A stretch of 64,000 bases of DNA from Harmothoe impar (Eukaryota > Annelida > Polychaeta > Phyllodocida > Polynoidae), in assembly GCA_947462335.1 (NCBI GenBank), contig OX381710.1, forward strand, positions 32,479,004 through 32,543,003, read 5' to 3'. The translations under genes and the position numbers were made by a program. Numbering within the stretch: position 1 is the first letter of the stretch; each line of letters begins with the position of its first letter. The notes under the pieces are model-generated. The model saw only the letters and a program-made list of their open reading frames with translations, was not told where the DNA came from and ran no database searches. Below are positions 23,190 to 33,782 of this stretch, one piece after another.

Positions 23190-25808
23190 TTATTCTTCCC
23201 CATGTACTTTCTCACTAGTTACAGCTGTAGGTGGTTGGGTGAGTATGGTGAGTACATTTTTGAATGTATTGGTGCTCTCTCTTTGGTCGTCAATTATGAT
23301 GTTTTCCAGCTTTGACTCATGGGTATCCATGGTAACGGGCTGGGGTGAAATGTCATTTTGTAGTAACATGGCAAAATCTAGATTAGGTTCCCTGAGCGCT
23401 GGTATTATGCTGAACCTGGCACGCCATGGTAGATTGATAGTTTCTGGCAGTAAATATGCGGTCTCTCCTTTCTTAGTAGTAATTACTACTGGTCCATTCC
23501 ATTCAAATACTAGTCTTGGGAGAGGGTACATTTTGATAATCATATCTCTGTATGTTGGGGCTGAAGCTTTTATAATTGTATCAAACTCATGTGGCACTGG
23601 ACGCAAGGGGAAGGAGAAGTTGGTGTCTCCTTTGTAGACTTTTAGTACTACTGTGGGATTTGTCCTCTTTGTGACCTTTCCCTTTCCACAGTGCTTGGTT
23701 GCCATACTCTTTAGATATTTGGTCAGCCTGTAGGCTGAGTAAATGGTGAGTGTGAATAGTATGGCTATGATAAGGGTATGGGTCTCATGGATAGTTAGAA
23801 TAGGGGTGGGGCCCTGTTCTATTTGTGCCGTGGTGGTGTCCTTCTTGTATAGGGTTTCGAAGGCTTTCTCCATAGGCTTCTCTGTGACAAATCTATATGC
23901 TTTTGCAGTTGGCATATAAGCTAGTAGTGTGGATCCTCTGTGCATTTTGAATAGGGTGTAGGTGGCCAAAATTGTAGCTATAACCGAAAGTATCATTGGT
24001 ATGATAGATGCTGCTGGATGCCGTGCAAATTTGTATAGATAGGACTCTATTAGTCTATTTTCCAGTGGCTTAGCCAGGCTGGAGGCATCATCTAGCAGGG
24101 TTTTTGCGAATGGGTTTAGGTCTAGTAATGTTGATTCATCAATATTACTTGATTTTCTTAACATATCCAGTGTCCTGGATAGGTTGACCTTTGGAAAAGG
24201 TGGCAGATTTGCCTTGGAGTCTGGTCCAATTTCTTTGATTTCATTTAGAGCCGCGAGAAAAGGTAGGTTTATAGTCTCTAAAGCATAGTGAAATGAAATT
24301 GTAGTGTTGCATGGCAACCTAGAATTTGGTAGTGAATAGTGATCTATATTCACTGTACATAGGCATGGTACACCTATGATTGAGTGTGATGGTGCTTTGT
24401 GAGTAGTAGCTGGTTTCCCATGACACGTAACTGTGTAGGTGGGAGAATTTGTGGTCACTAGATATTCATCTTGTGAAATGGCTACAGCGTGTGAGATAGG
24501 TCTCTTCAAGGGTGAGATAGTAAATTGGCACATTTCCTTGACTTGCTGAGCTTGGTTCAAATAAATTGCTACTGTGCATGTAGGTACATGTCTATGGATT
24601 CTCGGGCTAGTTTTGGTACAAATTTTGATCTTAGTTCCTGGACAGGTTAGCATATCTGCATTTGTTAGTTCAATAAATAGTGAACCATCTTCAGAGATAG
24701 CCAAAAATTTGACATCAGTAATTAATTGGGTTACTCCCTTTGTAGGTGTCTCCTTGGTGTTGATTGGTACTGGTGTAGTTACCAGTTGAAATACTCTGAA
24801 GGTGGAGACAGTGGATGCTACAATGATATCCAGGTGGATGTATATGTGCCGTTCCGAATAGGTGTAGGATATCATTCTTTGGGAATAATAGTAGTCAAGG
24901 TCAGTTATGGCGACCTTTGATCCTGGTGAGTGTATTCTGAGTGTCATGTCCAGATCATTCAGATGCTCCGTTAGTTCAGCTGGTGGTACTATGTCAGCAG
25001 TCATAATGCCTGCTGATAGCATCCTGAGTGCTGATGTGGTGCGCTGCAATGCTTGCAGATAGTTCATTCTTGCTACAATAATGGTGAGTGCATCAGTTAA
25101 AATTTGGATCTTCCTTCTTTGTGTGTGCTCGTGATTTGCATAAGTGTTCAGAGATGTGGTCATATTTTGAGCCCATAAATTCATATTTTGGCCTAGAGTG
25201 TTCATGGTTTGGTCTAGCATACTTTTATCCTTAACATACGCCTTGACAAATTTGTCTTGGCGTTGGGTGACCTTATCAATTAATATAGCTGCTTCTTTGT
25301 CTTGCTTGGAAAAAGCTTCTAGAATGCCGTCTATGTTCTTTATCTGGTCCATGACCTCTTTGACGTCATCTAGTGTGGCAAGACCTATTGCTCCTCTGAA
25401 GAGTGGGGCTAGGAACCCAAGTGGTGCTCTTCTGTACCTTCCTTGACTGTTAATTGGATTTGATAGGAACAAATGGATGGATGCTAAGGTAGAGTTAATT
25501 TCCTTGTCTGTTATGTCTATTAACAGATCTAGTTCCCTTGCCTGCTGTAATATCTGACTGGTAGAACTGTCGTCATGCAAGGTAGGAAATGTTAGTGCCA
25601 TAACCTGGTCCAGTATTTTGGTTTCGGTCTCTGGTGGAGCAGGTATATGGTATGGTATTGCCAATATCATGGTTGTGGTATCGTGCCCATTGACCAATGG
25701 TTCAGGTAATGGCTCATATATGGCTCCAACGTTCTGTCTAACGGTGGGCACATATGTGATGGCTTGAGAAGTGGCCATCATCACTAGTAGTAGGATTGGC
25801 TTTAGCAT
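23190..25808 (-). CDS. env: Env, F-type fusion glycoprotein (872 aa)
   Basis: An envelope glycoprotein for membrane fusion. An N-terminal signal peptide (about 1-17) is followed by a short N-terminal subunit. A furin-type R-Y-R-R site lies at 124-127, with a hydrophobic fusion peptide directly after it (GFLAPLFRGAIGLATLDD, about 131-148) as in baculovirus F and errantivirus Env. A coiled-coil region (about 150-260) precedes a Cys-containing ectodomain (Cys 389-500). A membrane segment lies at about 599-620. Unusually, a second hydrophobic segment (about 678-694) and a ~175-residue C-terminal domain follow. The ATG lies 2 nt after a splice acceptor, so translation is probably from a spliced RNA. 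The frame is intact. F-type assignment rests on architecture, not on a search. Confidence 0.85.
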   Translation of the reverse strand: MLKPILLLVMMATSQAITYVPTVRQNVGAIYEPLPEPLVNGHDTTTMILAIPYHIPAPPETETKILDQVMALTFPTLHDDSSTSQILQQARELDLLIDITDKEINSTLASIHLFLSNPINSQGRYRRAPLGFLAPLFRGAIGLATLDDVKEVMDQIKNIDGILEAFSKQDKEAAILIDKVTQRQDKFVKAYVKDKSMLDQTMNTLGQNMNLWAQNMTTSLNTYANHEHTQRRKIQILTDALTIIVARMNYLQALQRTTSALRMLSAGIMTADIVPPAELTEHLNDLDMTLRIHSPGSKVAITDLDYYYSQRMISYTYSERHIYIHLDIIVASTVSTFRVFQLVTTPVPINTKETPTKGVTQLITDVKFLAISEDGSLFIELTNADMLTCPGTKIKICTKTSPRIHRHVPTCTVAIYLNQAQQVKEMCQFTISPLKRPISHAVAISQDEYLVTTNSPTYTVTCHGKPATTHKAPSHSIIGVPCLCTVNIDHYSLPNSRLPCNTTISFHYALETINLPFLAALNEIKEIGPDSKANLPPFPKVNLSRTLDMLRKSSNIDESTLLDLNPFAKTLLDDASSLAKPLENRLIESYLYKFARHPAASIIPMILSVIATILATYTLFKMHRGSTLLAYMPTAKAYRFVTEKPMEKAFETLYKKDTTTAQIEQGPTPILTIHETHTLIIAILFTLTIYSAYRLTKYLKSMATKHCGKGKVTKRTNPTVVLKVYKGDTNFSFPLRPVPHEFDTIIKASAPTYRDMIIKMYPLPRLVFEWNGPVVITTKKGETAYLLPETINLPWRARFSIIPALREPNLDFAMLLQNDISPQPVTMDTHESKLENIIIDDQRESTNTFKNVLTILTQPPTAVTSEKVHGEE

Positions 25809-25830
25809 GCCTGAAATATAAAATATATTC
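25809..25830 (-). promoter_or_regulatory. Predicted splice acceptor for env
   Basis: On the minus strand TATTTTATATTTCAG ends 2 nt before the env ATG, giving exon start at 25810. The pyrimidine-rich tract and CAG fit a GT-AG acceptor. The matching donor is predicted at 33489. Confidence 0.65.
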
Positions 25831-26900
25831 TATGTCTTAGTGAGACTTCTACTAGTGTTTTTGCAATATACTTAGGTTTAAATTGGTTTGCTGATTTTGT
25901 GAGCTATCCTTTTTGCTTATGTGAAGTATCCACTTGGCACTGCCTCTGTGTACATAGTTTTGAGAGCAGAAATCCTGGTTGGTCCCAATAGTAATATAAT
26001 AATCAATGTAGTGTTTGAACTGTACCTTTTTCCATGATCAAGCTAGTGTTGGCTTAATGTCCAATCTGTGCTAGAGTCCTTTCCCAAGATTGTAGTAACT
26101 GGGTATGATATTGTAGAGTGGGTGTGGTCTGCTTTCTGACAGAGTCCCTCCTGCTATAGGAGAACTGGTATGGCTAGGACCAGCTGGTGTGTACCTGACT
26201 GCTGCAGGAGTAGAACTGGTGAGTTGGCTATGGAGTCAGGGCCTCTTATGTAGCCCACCCTACCCTCATCCATTGAGGGCCTGGCTTTGTTTCCCTGGTG
26301 GCTGTTAACTGCCATCAGTGTTAGCTTGTCTGACTGGGGTAATTATGTCTGGGGTAATTAGTGTGGACTACCTGCATCTGTGGGGGTTTGAATGCCCTGG
26401 CAGGTGTGTGGGTCCTTTGAAGGGTAAGGGTGTGTCTAGACAGTAGTCTCTTGGCATAGCACGCTCTGTTTCATGTACTTTACAGGATTTAGGTTCAAAC
26501 ATTTCCATTGTTGCATTCTTTCAAGGATGCTAGCCTTTGATGCAAAAGTATGATAATTGTGGTTTCTTCAAGCTTGGGTTGCTAATCCCTTTAGGTAGTC
26601 TCTTTTGGCTTTTTGTGTGTAGCCTTTTGGGTTTCAGACTTCAACCCTGTAGTAATCTGTCCTTTGATTCTACTTTGTGTGCACATTGTTTTGTAACCTA
26701 TATAGTGTATATTGTCTTTTCTGTCCTTTGTGTGGGTTCATATCCTATGCTGATATGAAAATTCCTACTTATCATTCTTGATTTGGACAGTTGTTGGAAA
26801 TTTAATTTCCTTCATATAGAGTGTATATACTTATTTGACTATTATTCATAGTCTGTGGGTATAGATATTCCATATGATCATGTCAATATATAAAAGTAAT
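25831..26900. other. 1.07-kb non-coding gap between pol and env
   Basis: No coding frame is convincing here on either strand. It would form the 3' part of the predicted env intron. Two close copies of TCTGGGGTAATTA occur near 26340. Confidence 0.5.
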
Positions 26901-29900
26901 TTACTTAGATATTCTCCCTTGCCTGGAGTTTCTTTTCACCTTGTGGTGGGCTGGTCTGGGTACTATTTGGTTTAGACCAACTGACTCTTTGGTGAGTGTG
27001 ATTTGGGATTTATCCCTTGTTATCCTGTGGATAAACTTTGAGGTGTGGGGAATGAGCCTGTGTGCAAACTCATTTTTCCTCAGTGTTGTGACCTTTTTGA
27101 GCCTATCAATATGTACTGGTCTGGGGACTAGTAGGTTATTTGATAGGTTCTTCAACCTTGCGCTGGTTGGGGTTGGTCTTTCTGCAACAACATATGGTCC
27201 CATGAATAGGGGTTGAAGCTTCTTTGAATCTGTGGTCAACAGAATTCTGGGAATGTTGATATATACAATATCTAGTGGAAGTATAGCTTGTGGTGTAAGC
27301 TTTTTGTCATATCTCGACTTCCTTCCTTGTTGTAGCTTTTTGACTCTGTCTATTGCCTTTCTTCTAGACTCATCTTGAGACAGTATCATTCCAGATACAT
27401 GCTCTGCTACTGTTTTGATTTCTTCCTCTATGTTTAGGGCAGTTTCTACAATGGTTTGAGGGTTTCTGCCATGAAGTAGGAAGAATGGTGTGTAACCTGT
27501 TGTCTGGGACTCTGTGTTGTTCAATGCAAATGTAATTGATTCTATATACAGGTCCCATGTTTTCTGATTCTGAGAACAGAAAGTCCTTAATGCTGTTCCT
27601 ATACTGGCATTGAATCTTTCCACTAATCCATTTGATTGTGGTCTATATGGACTTGACAGGTCGTGTCTTATCTTCTGGGTGTTCATCAGTTTCTTAAAAT
27701 TGCTGCCTGTGTAGCAGGTGCCATTGTCAGTTTGAACTGAAGTTGGTACACCTTGCTGACATATGACGTTCTTGTAGAACTCATGTTGTGTGGTTTCTGC
27801 TGTGAGATCCTTTGTGGCATATGCTATGACATATCTAGTTGAATAATCTATGCAAACTTGTATGTGTTTGTTTTTCCTGGCTGTTTCTGGGAGTGGTCCC
27901 ACAGCATCTAAGTTAAGGTGCTTCATGGGAGTTGGCATATAGTCCCTTACAGTCATTGGTGTTTTGTGGGTGTGCACTGCCCTTTTTGCTTTTAGGCAAG
28001 TGTCACATGTTGACACATACTGATTGACATCAGCCATCATAGATTTCCAATATACCCTGGGTATGAGAGAAGACATCATTTTTGAAGTACCTACATGGCC
28101 TGCCATTGGTGAGTCATGGAAGTGTTGCAGTATGTTTTCAACCCAAGTTTTTGGGACTACAACTTGTAGTGGTACTGTGTCTGTTTTTCTCCATGATGTA
28201 GGGGATATGTGTACTAGAATGTTGTCTAGGAGTAGGTAATGCTGAGCATTATTCCTAATCCTTGTTGCTTCAGTGCTTTTTACAGGTAGGTCACCTTTCT
28301 CTAGGTAGTCTATAATGGGTATTAGTCCAGTGTCCTTCCTTTGTTCTTCTTTCAACAGTGTGGAGTTGATTGAACTGTCTGGGATTTGGTCTAACATCTG
28401 GTCTAATTCCATTATATGCTGTGCCAGCCTTTCTTTATCTTTCTCTGCCTGGATTGCTTCAGGAGATTTTGGTGCAGGTCTGGTCTTTGTCTGTTTCTTT
28501 GGTTGTTCAACTGCTATGTCTGTGTTGACTGTCTGCTCCTTTGAACTGGCTGCTCCTCTGTTTGTGCTGGTGGAGGCGGCCTTTGTTCTTTTGGGATGGG
28601 GGTCAGATTTGCTTTTGTGAGCCTTCTGTGCAGTACCTGCTCTGTCTGAGTGCTTCTGCAAATTGGCTGTGGGTGTGCTGGGTGTTGAAATGGGGGATTT
28701 AGTAGGGGAAGAGGATTTGGTTGACACTTTGTTCTTTTTGGCTTTTAGGCCTAATTGCTGAGGGTGGTCATTAGACCTTGTATCCTCTGCAACCGACCGT
28801 TTTGCTTTTGAACGTGTGGTGACAACACAAATGTCTCTGTCCTGTTCTTCCTCCATATCCAGCTGTTCTTCTGCAAATCTGACTACCTTGGTGATTGAAG
28901 CAATTTTATGCAGTTTTTCTTCCAACTGATTTTCTGATGCACTGTGTGGTGGTTCACGAGGTGTGGTTTTCACCATCTGTGCAATCCTGTTGGTCTCAAC
29001 CGGGGTAAAACAGTTTTCTGGATACTCTTCACAGTATTCCCTTTCACAATGACAGAACACATAATGGGTGGTCTCTTTTAAGATACCTCTGATCACTGGT
29101 TTTGGTCTGTCAATTGCTTTTGGTGGGTCATCTCTGTTGAATGGTATCTTGGTTTGGATTTTAGAGAATTTGGTTCTGGTGGCTGCCCTTTTCCTTCTTG
29201 GAGGTGGTGGGGGGTTGGTCATTGGTGGTGCATCTGGATATTCTCTTCTTGACATCACATCTGGAGGAATGTTGTCATCTCCTTTTACGTGTTGTATTGT
29301 GAATGCAAATTGTTGGATATCCAGTGCCCATCTGGCCCACCTGTGGGTCAAACCTGTGTTTGTGAGGAGTGGTATTAGAGCTGCATGATCTGTGTACAAC
29401 TGAAAGTGTCTACTTTCTAAGTAGTGCCTAAAATGTAGTATCCCATATACTACACCTAGTAGCTCTCTTTCTGTTGTGTTGTAGTTTCTTTCATGCTTTG
29501 ATAGTGTTCTACCTGCGAAGGCTACTGGTCTCAGTACTCCTTCACTACTGCGTTGTGATAGAACAGCTCCTAGGCTCACATTTGAAGCATCTGTTGCTAG
29601 ACTGAATTCTTTGTCATAGTCTGGGTATCTCAATAGTGCATGGGTACAGAGTGCATGTTTCAATGTTTTGAAAGCATTGTCTGCGTCCTCATTCCATTTG
29701 AAAACCTTTAGGTTTGTTTGTAGGTCGTACAGTGGCCTAGCAATATTGGCATAGTCTTTGATGAACTTTTTGAAGTATTGGCATAGTCCTGTGAATGATC
29801 TGACTTGTTTCACGGATTTTGGGGTGGGAAAAGTTTTGACACTTTCCACCTTTTCTGGGGATGGTTGTAAACCATCTGGTGTGACACGCATTCCTAGAAA

Positions 29901-31755
29901 ATCTATCCTATCTGTGAAGTATTCACATTTTGATTTCTTTAGCTTGAGTTTCCCAATTCTCAGGCTTTTGAAGACATCTTCAAGGTCTGAAAAATGTCGT
30001 TCTACATCTGGTGATAGGACTAGAATGTCGTCTAGGTATGGTAGGGCACATTTGTATTTCAGTTTGTTGAGAATTAGAGTTACTAGATGGCAAAATCCTG
30101 CCGGCGCGGTAGCCAAACCCATCGGCATCTTTTGATAGACATACTTTTTGTCATTTGCTATGAAAGCAGTTTTGTGTTGATCCTCCCTTCTTATGGGAAT
30201 TTGGAAAAACCCTTGTTGCGCATCTAGTTTACTGAAAACAGTAGGTTTGAGTGACCCTATCATGTCTAGTGTGTCGTCTGCACGTGGCGTTGATAAAGCT
30301 TGGTTTATCATATTAGCATTGACGTGGCGTAGGTCTGTGACTAGACGTTGGCCTCCAGATGCTTTCTGTACTAAAAATGATCTGGATGCCCAGGGTCCCT
30401 CTGCACATTCTCTGAGGATGCCCTGTCTGACTAGGTCTTCACAGACTTCTCCCATCTTAGCTTGCTTCTCAGGCGTCTGCCTGTATGGTAGGTAGTGACA
30501 TGGTACTGCATCTGGTTTGATGTGAATTGAATGTGTGTATAGGTGGGTTGTACCTATGTCATTGTCTTTACCTACAAATACATCTTGATACTTGTGGAGT
30601 AACTTTTGGAGTCTCTCTTGTCCAATATCTGTTAGTACACATTTGGGTGGCACATTTTCCATTATGTCTGGCATAATGTCATGAGCCTCACTGTGAATTG
30701 TGGCCAATTCATCATCAGTGTCATCTCCACGGTTTGTATCTGGATCTGCATATACTGAGGCACAGTCTGACTCTGTGTCACTACAATTCTCTTCAGTGTC
30801 TAGCACTTGTAGTGTGGGTTCCTCAGTAGGGATGTCAGTATCTGGTTGATGTAACTCAGAGGGATCTACCTCTGTGAATAGGGCTATTATATCACCCTTC
30901 CTCACCTTGTATGGTCGGTGGCTTGTATTGAGCAGTATGATTGGGTGCCTGTTCATTTCTGAGGGTGTTACTACTCCCTTTTGAACTAGGTATGGAACTC
31001 TGTTGTTCCTCTGCAAATTGTCTAATGTGCCTACACATCCTTCTAAACATTTGAGGGATGTGACTTGTCCTAGAACTGCTAGTTCTGTGAAAGGAAGGAT
31101 TGTAGCCTCCCTAACAGCTCGGACTGGCTTGACTTGTAGCTCTGGGTCTACATTGAATTCGATCTGTGATCGTGTTGCTTTTAAGAAATCTGTGCCTAGG
31201 ACAACTGGCTTTGTGAGATTTGGAATAATTGAGAATGGGAATTCGAATCTGGTACCATGAATTTTGAATTTCAATACTGCTGCTTGTCTTACATGGCATA
31301 TGGATCCGTCTGCTAAGTGTACATTGAACTTTCTCTTTTTGATTTCTACATCTCGAGATTTCTGAATTTCCCTAAGAAAAGTATCCCTGACACAGGTGAT
31401 AGTGGCACCGGTGTCAACTAAACAAGGTATTTCAGTGTGTTCATAGAATCTTGCATTTAAACAGCCATTTTTAAGAAGTTCAACAGAAATTTTGGTACTC
31501 TCACCCATTTCCTTTTGCGATGCATCTTGTTGAGGTGTGATGTGAATCACTGATGGTCGGCTTGATTTCCCAGTGTGCATCTGGGGGATTGTCTCTGCTA
31601 TACTAGCAATTGTCTTTGGTTGTCCTAGGGATTGTTGATCTTGGATCTTGATGGGGGGTTGGAGAGGCTCACAACGCACTGGCCCAGCGGCGCTGTGGGT
31701 CTCTAGTTTCCCGAGTTTGAAGATCCTAGTAGCTGCTTGATCTGTTGAAGCACGT
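26901..31755 (-). CDS. pol: Pol polyprotein: protease, reverse transcriptase, RNase H, integrase
   Basis: Residues here count from a GTG at 31679. Aspartic protease LVDTGATITC is at about 87-96 with flap LGTDFL. Reverse transcriptase has FSKLDAQQGFF and YLDDILVL (about 548-555). RNase H has ATDASN, TEREL, YTDH and the final Asp near 807. A 300-residue Lys/Ser/Pro-rich linker with a small Cys/His cluster follows. The integrase has an HHCC zinc domain (about 1186-1228) and a D,D-35-E core (about 1258, 1318, 1354), then a GPYVV module. There is no ATG at the front: the frame opens just after a TGA near 31756, overlaps gag by about 52 nt and lies in -1 relative to it. It is therefore made as Gag-Pol by frameshifting at GGGAAAC. 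The start given is the opening of the frame. Confidence 0.95.
31683..31712 (-). promoter_or_regulatory. Programmed -1 frameshift site GGGAAAC with downstream stem
   Basis: On the minus strand G-GGA-AAC (31706-31712) is in the gag frame and directly precedes the gag TAG stop (31703-31705). After a 6-nt spacer (TAGAGA), CCCACAGCGCCGCTGGG (31683-31699) can fold into a short bulged stem. GGGAAAC is an established X-XXY-YYZ heptamer used in several retroviruses. Shifting -1 here enters the pol frame exactly. Confidence 0.85.
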
Positions 31756-33487
31756 CAGGCTGGATAGCTTGAGGTGGCTGTTGGGGCTGCTGTTGGGGGT
31801 TGTAGCCTTGTGTGTTGGATCTGTAGCCATTGTAGCTGTCTCGACCTCTGCTGTTGTCACGACTGCGGTTGTAGTCATGCTGTCTGTCACGACTATTGCT
31901 GTAGTCACGACGGTTTTGATCCCGACCTCTGTTGTAGTCACGATCTCTGCTCTGGTCACGACGGTGGTAATCACGGTCTCTGCTGTTATCACGGCGATTG
32001 TAGTCGCGATTTCTGCTACTATCACGGTGTCTGCTGTTGTCACGACTTCTGCTGTTATCTCTACGGCTGGTGTCCTGACTGTTGCTTTGGTGATCTCGGC
32101 TGTTATTTTGGCTGTATCCACCTCTGCCTCGTTGTCCTCCTCTGTTGCTATTTCTGAAGTTTGGGTCAAAGTTTTTTTCTCGGTAGCCTCCTCTGTTATT
32201 TCCAGAGTTCCTTTGTTGGCTGTTGTTGGGTTTACCTTGATCCTTCAGTGCCCTTTGTTCTTGCCTCCTCACATGTTCATTTGACATGAGGTTTAGGCTT
32301 TGGTCTTCATCCTCTGATGAGTGATCCATTTGAACTGTCTTTGGGTCTGATTTGGCTTTCTTTGAGGGGTTTCCATTTTTCTGTGACTTTGTTTGCTTCA
32401 CAATCATAGAGTTTACATGTGTCACAGACTTCAGTTGTGCCTGCATGGATTCTATTGTTTCCTGTAGCTCTGAGCCTAATTCTGCTTTTATCTCGTCTTT
32501 AATGTTACCAGTGGAGACTGTTTGTTGGTTCTCATACTCCTCTGCAACTTCAAGTATTTTATCCCATGTAGTTGCTTCCCTGTGGATGACTACTGCACTG
32601 ATGTCGTCCCTTAGACCATGTAGCAGGGCTTCCCTTGTTCTCTCCTCAGACTTGTTGTGAGCTGTGGCCATCTTTTGTAAGGCCATGGCATAGTCTGATA
32701 CAGATTCTTTTGGATTTTGCTTCCTCAATGCCTTAGCATCAAATCTGTCGTCCTCCTTCTTGAAGTATTTCAGAAAAGCTGCCTTCATTTCTTCATAGTC
32801 TGCTGTTGGATGGGCTGTCCTATAGGCTTTGTACCAAATTTTTGCCTTACCATCTAGGTAGTTTGAGAAATACTTGATTCTGTTACTGGGATGGTACCCA
32901 TATCTGGAATCAAAGTATTGTTCATAGTCTGTGCAGTGCCTCCTGGCGGATTGTGTGAGAGAGGACTGTGAAAATTTTTCTGGCTGTAGAATATCACAGT
33001 ATTTTTCCTCTTTGTCCCGTTTCAGCTGGTCCCTTAACCCACTGAAAGATGCCTCCCTTGCAACTCTTTCCTCTTTCAAGGCATCTAGGAGTGCTGAGGA
33101 GGTGTCAGTGTTAGTCAGGTTCACTCCTTGGGTATTGGGTGCACCTGACTTGAGTGAGGCTAGGGCCTCAGCTAGCTGGTTTTTCATTGTCACTTGTAGA
33201 TGAGCTTGCATATCAAGTAGTGCTTGAGCGGCTTCAGCTTTTTGGGTCTCCATAGAGTTCTTCAGTGCCTGGTTGGCTTGTCTGAGTAATATTAATTCCT
33301 TCTCTTGTTCCTCTTTGGCCTTCCTTAAGGCTCGGCTGGTGCTTTCCTCATGTGTGGTGTGTAGGGCTGTTAGTTCAGGCCTAAGTGTCTTATCCACATG
33401 AGTTTCTACATTCTGGGCTATGAGTAGAAGTGCCTCAGCCTCCTCTTTGGCTGCCTGGCCTGGGGGTACTGTCTCATCGTCACTCAT
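31703..33487 (-). CDS. gag: Gag structural protein (594 aa)
   Basis: Gag forms the particle and packages RNA. The first ATG of the frame is at 33487; an upstream extension to 33523 would need a TTG start. A coiled coil rich in Glu/Lys/Gln (about 35-120) is followed by a capsid-type region (about 170-320) with YEQYFDSRYG, GKAKIWYKAY and FLKYFKKEDDRFDAK, typical of Ty3/gypsy retrotransposon gag domains. The C-terminal part (about 425-560) is packed with RD, RDNSR and RDYNRR repeats and lacks a CCHC zinc knuckle. That basic, SR-like tail presumably replaces the nucleocapsid for RNA binding. The frame ends at TAG right after GGGAAAC. Confidence 0.9.
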   Translation of the reverse strand: MSDDETVPPGQAAKEEAEALLLIAQNVETHVDKTLRPELTALHTTHEESTSRALRKAKEEQEKELILLRQANQALKNSMETQKAEAAQALLDMQAHLQVTMKNQLAEALASLKSGAPNTQGVNLTNTDTSSALLDALKEERVAREASFSGLRDQLKRDKEEKYCDILQPEKFSQSSLTQSARRHCTDYEQYFDSRYGYHPSNRIKYFSNYLDGKAKIWYKAYRTAHPTADYEEMKAAFLKYFKKEDDRFDAKALRKQNPKESVSDYAMALQKMATAHNKSEERTREALLHGLRDDISAVVIHREATTWDKILEVAEEYENQQTVSTGNIKDEIKAELGSELQETIESMQAQLKSVTHVNSMIVKQTKSQKNGNPSKKAKSDPKTVQMDHSSEDEDQSLNLMSNEHVRRQEQRALKDQGKPNNSQQRNSGNNRGGYREKNFDPNFRNSNRGGQRGRGGYSQNNSRDHQSNSQDTSRRDNSRSRDNSRHRDSSRNRDYNRRDNSRDRDYHRRDQSRDRDYNRGRDQNRRDYSNSRDRQHDYNRSRDNSRGRDSYNGYRSNTQGYNPQQQPQQPPQAIQPDVLQQIKQLLGSSNSGN

Positions 33488-33495
33488 ACCTGATC
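33485..33495 (-). promoter_or_regulatory. Predicted major splice donor overlapping the gag start
   Basis: On the minus strand TCAG|GTATGAGT fits a GT donor with exon end at 33490, and the gag ATG lies inside the intron at 33485-33487. Joining to the acceptor at 25811 would remove gag and pol and bring env next to the leader, as in retroviruses. Confidence 0.55.
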
Positions 33496-33764
33496 CTGGG
33501 GTATGCTGACCGTTTGAGAACAAGTCACTCTGTGTGTCCTGGATACTGTCCAGGGCAGCTAGGGTGTCCAGGTGAAGCTTGCCTTGGAAGTCACTCTCTT
33601 GAGTGGTGTGGTGTGGTGAAGCTGAGGGTGTTGGAGTGGAGCTCCTGGATGACTCCTTGGAGCTGGGTCTCCTCCTCCTGCTGGGTAGAGATCCAGGGGT
33701 AGCTGGTCCTTTGCTGCGGAGGTGAGTCTTGGTAGTCTGTGCTGCCAGCTTGTGGGATCTTGTT
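33488..33764 (-). other. Untranslated leader of the genomic RNA
   Basis: About 280 nt between the primer-binding site and the gag ATG contain no long sense frame. Packaging signals would be expected here, but none can be read from sequence alone. Confidence 0.55.
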
Positions 33765-33779
33765 AGGACTTCTCCACCA
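33765..33779 (-). other. Candidate primer-binding site
   Basis: On the minus strand, 3 nt after the 5' LTR, the sequence is TGGTGGAGAAGTCC. The TGG start pairs with a tRNA CCA end, and TGGTGGAG resembles the 3' end of some tRNA-Ala species. The tRNA identity is uncertain. Confidence 0.5.
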
Positions 33780-33782
33780 CTT

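Noticed and set aside
31726..32284. Thr/Val/Ala- and Cys/His-rich frames overlapping the Gag tail
   Set aside because: They are out-of-frame readings of the repetitive RD/SR coding region.
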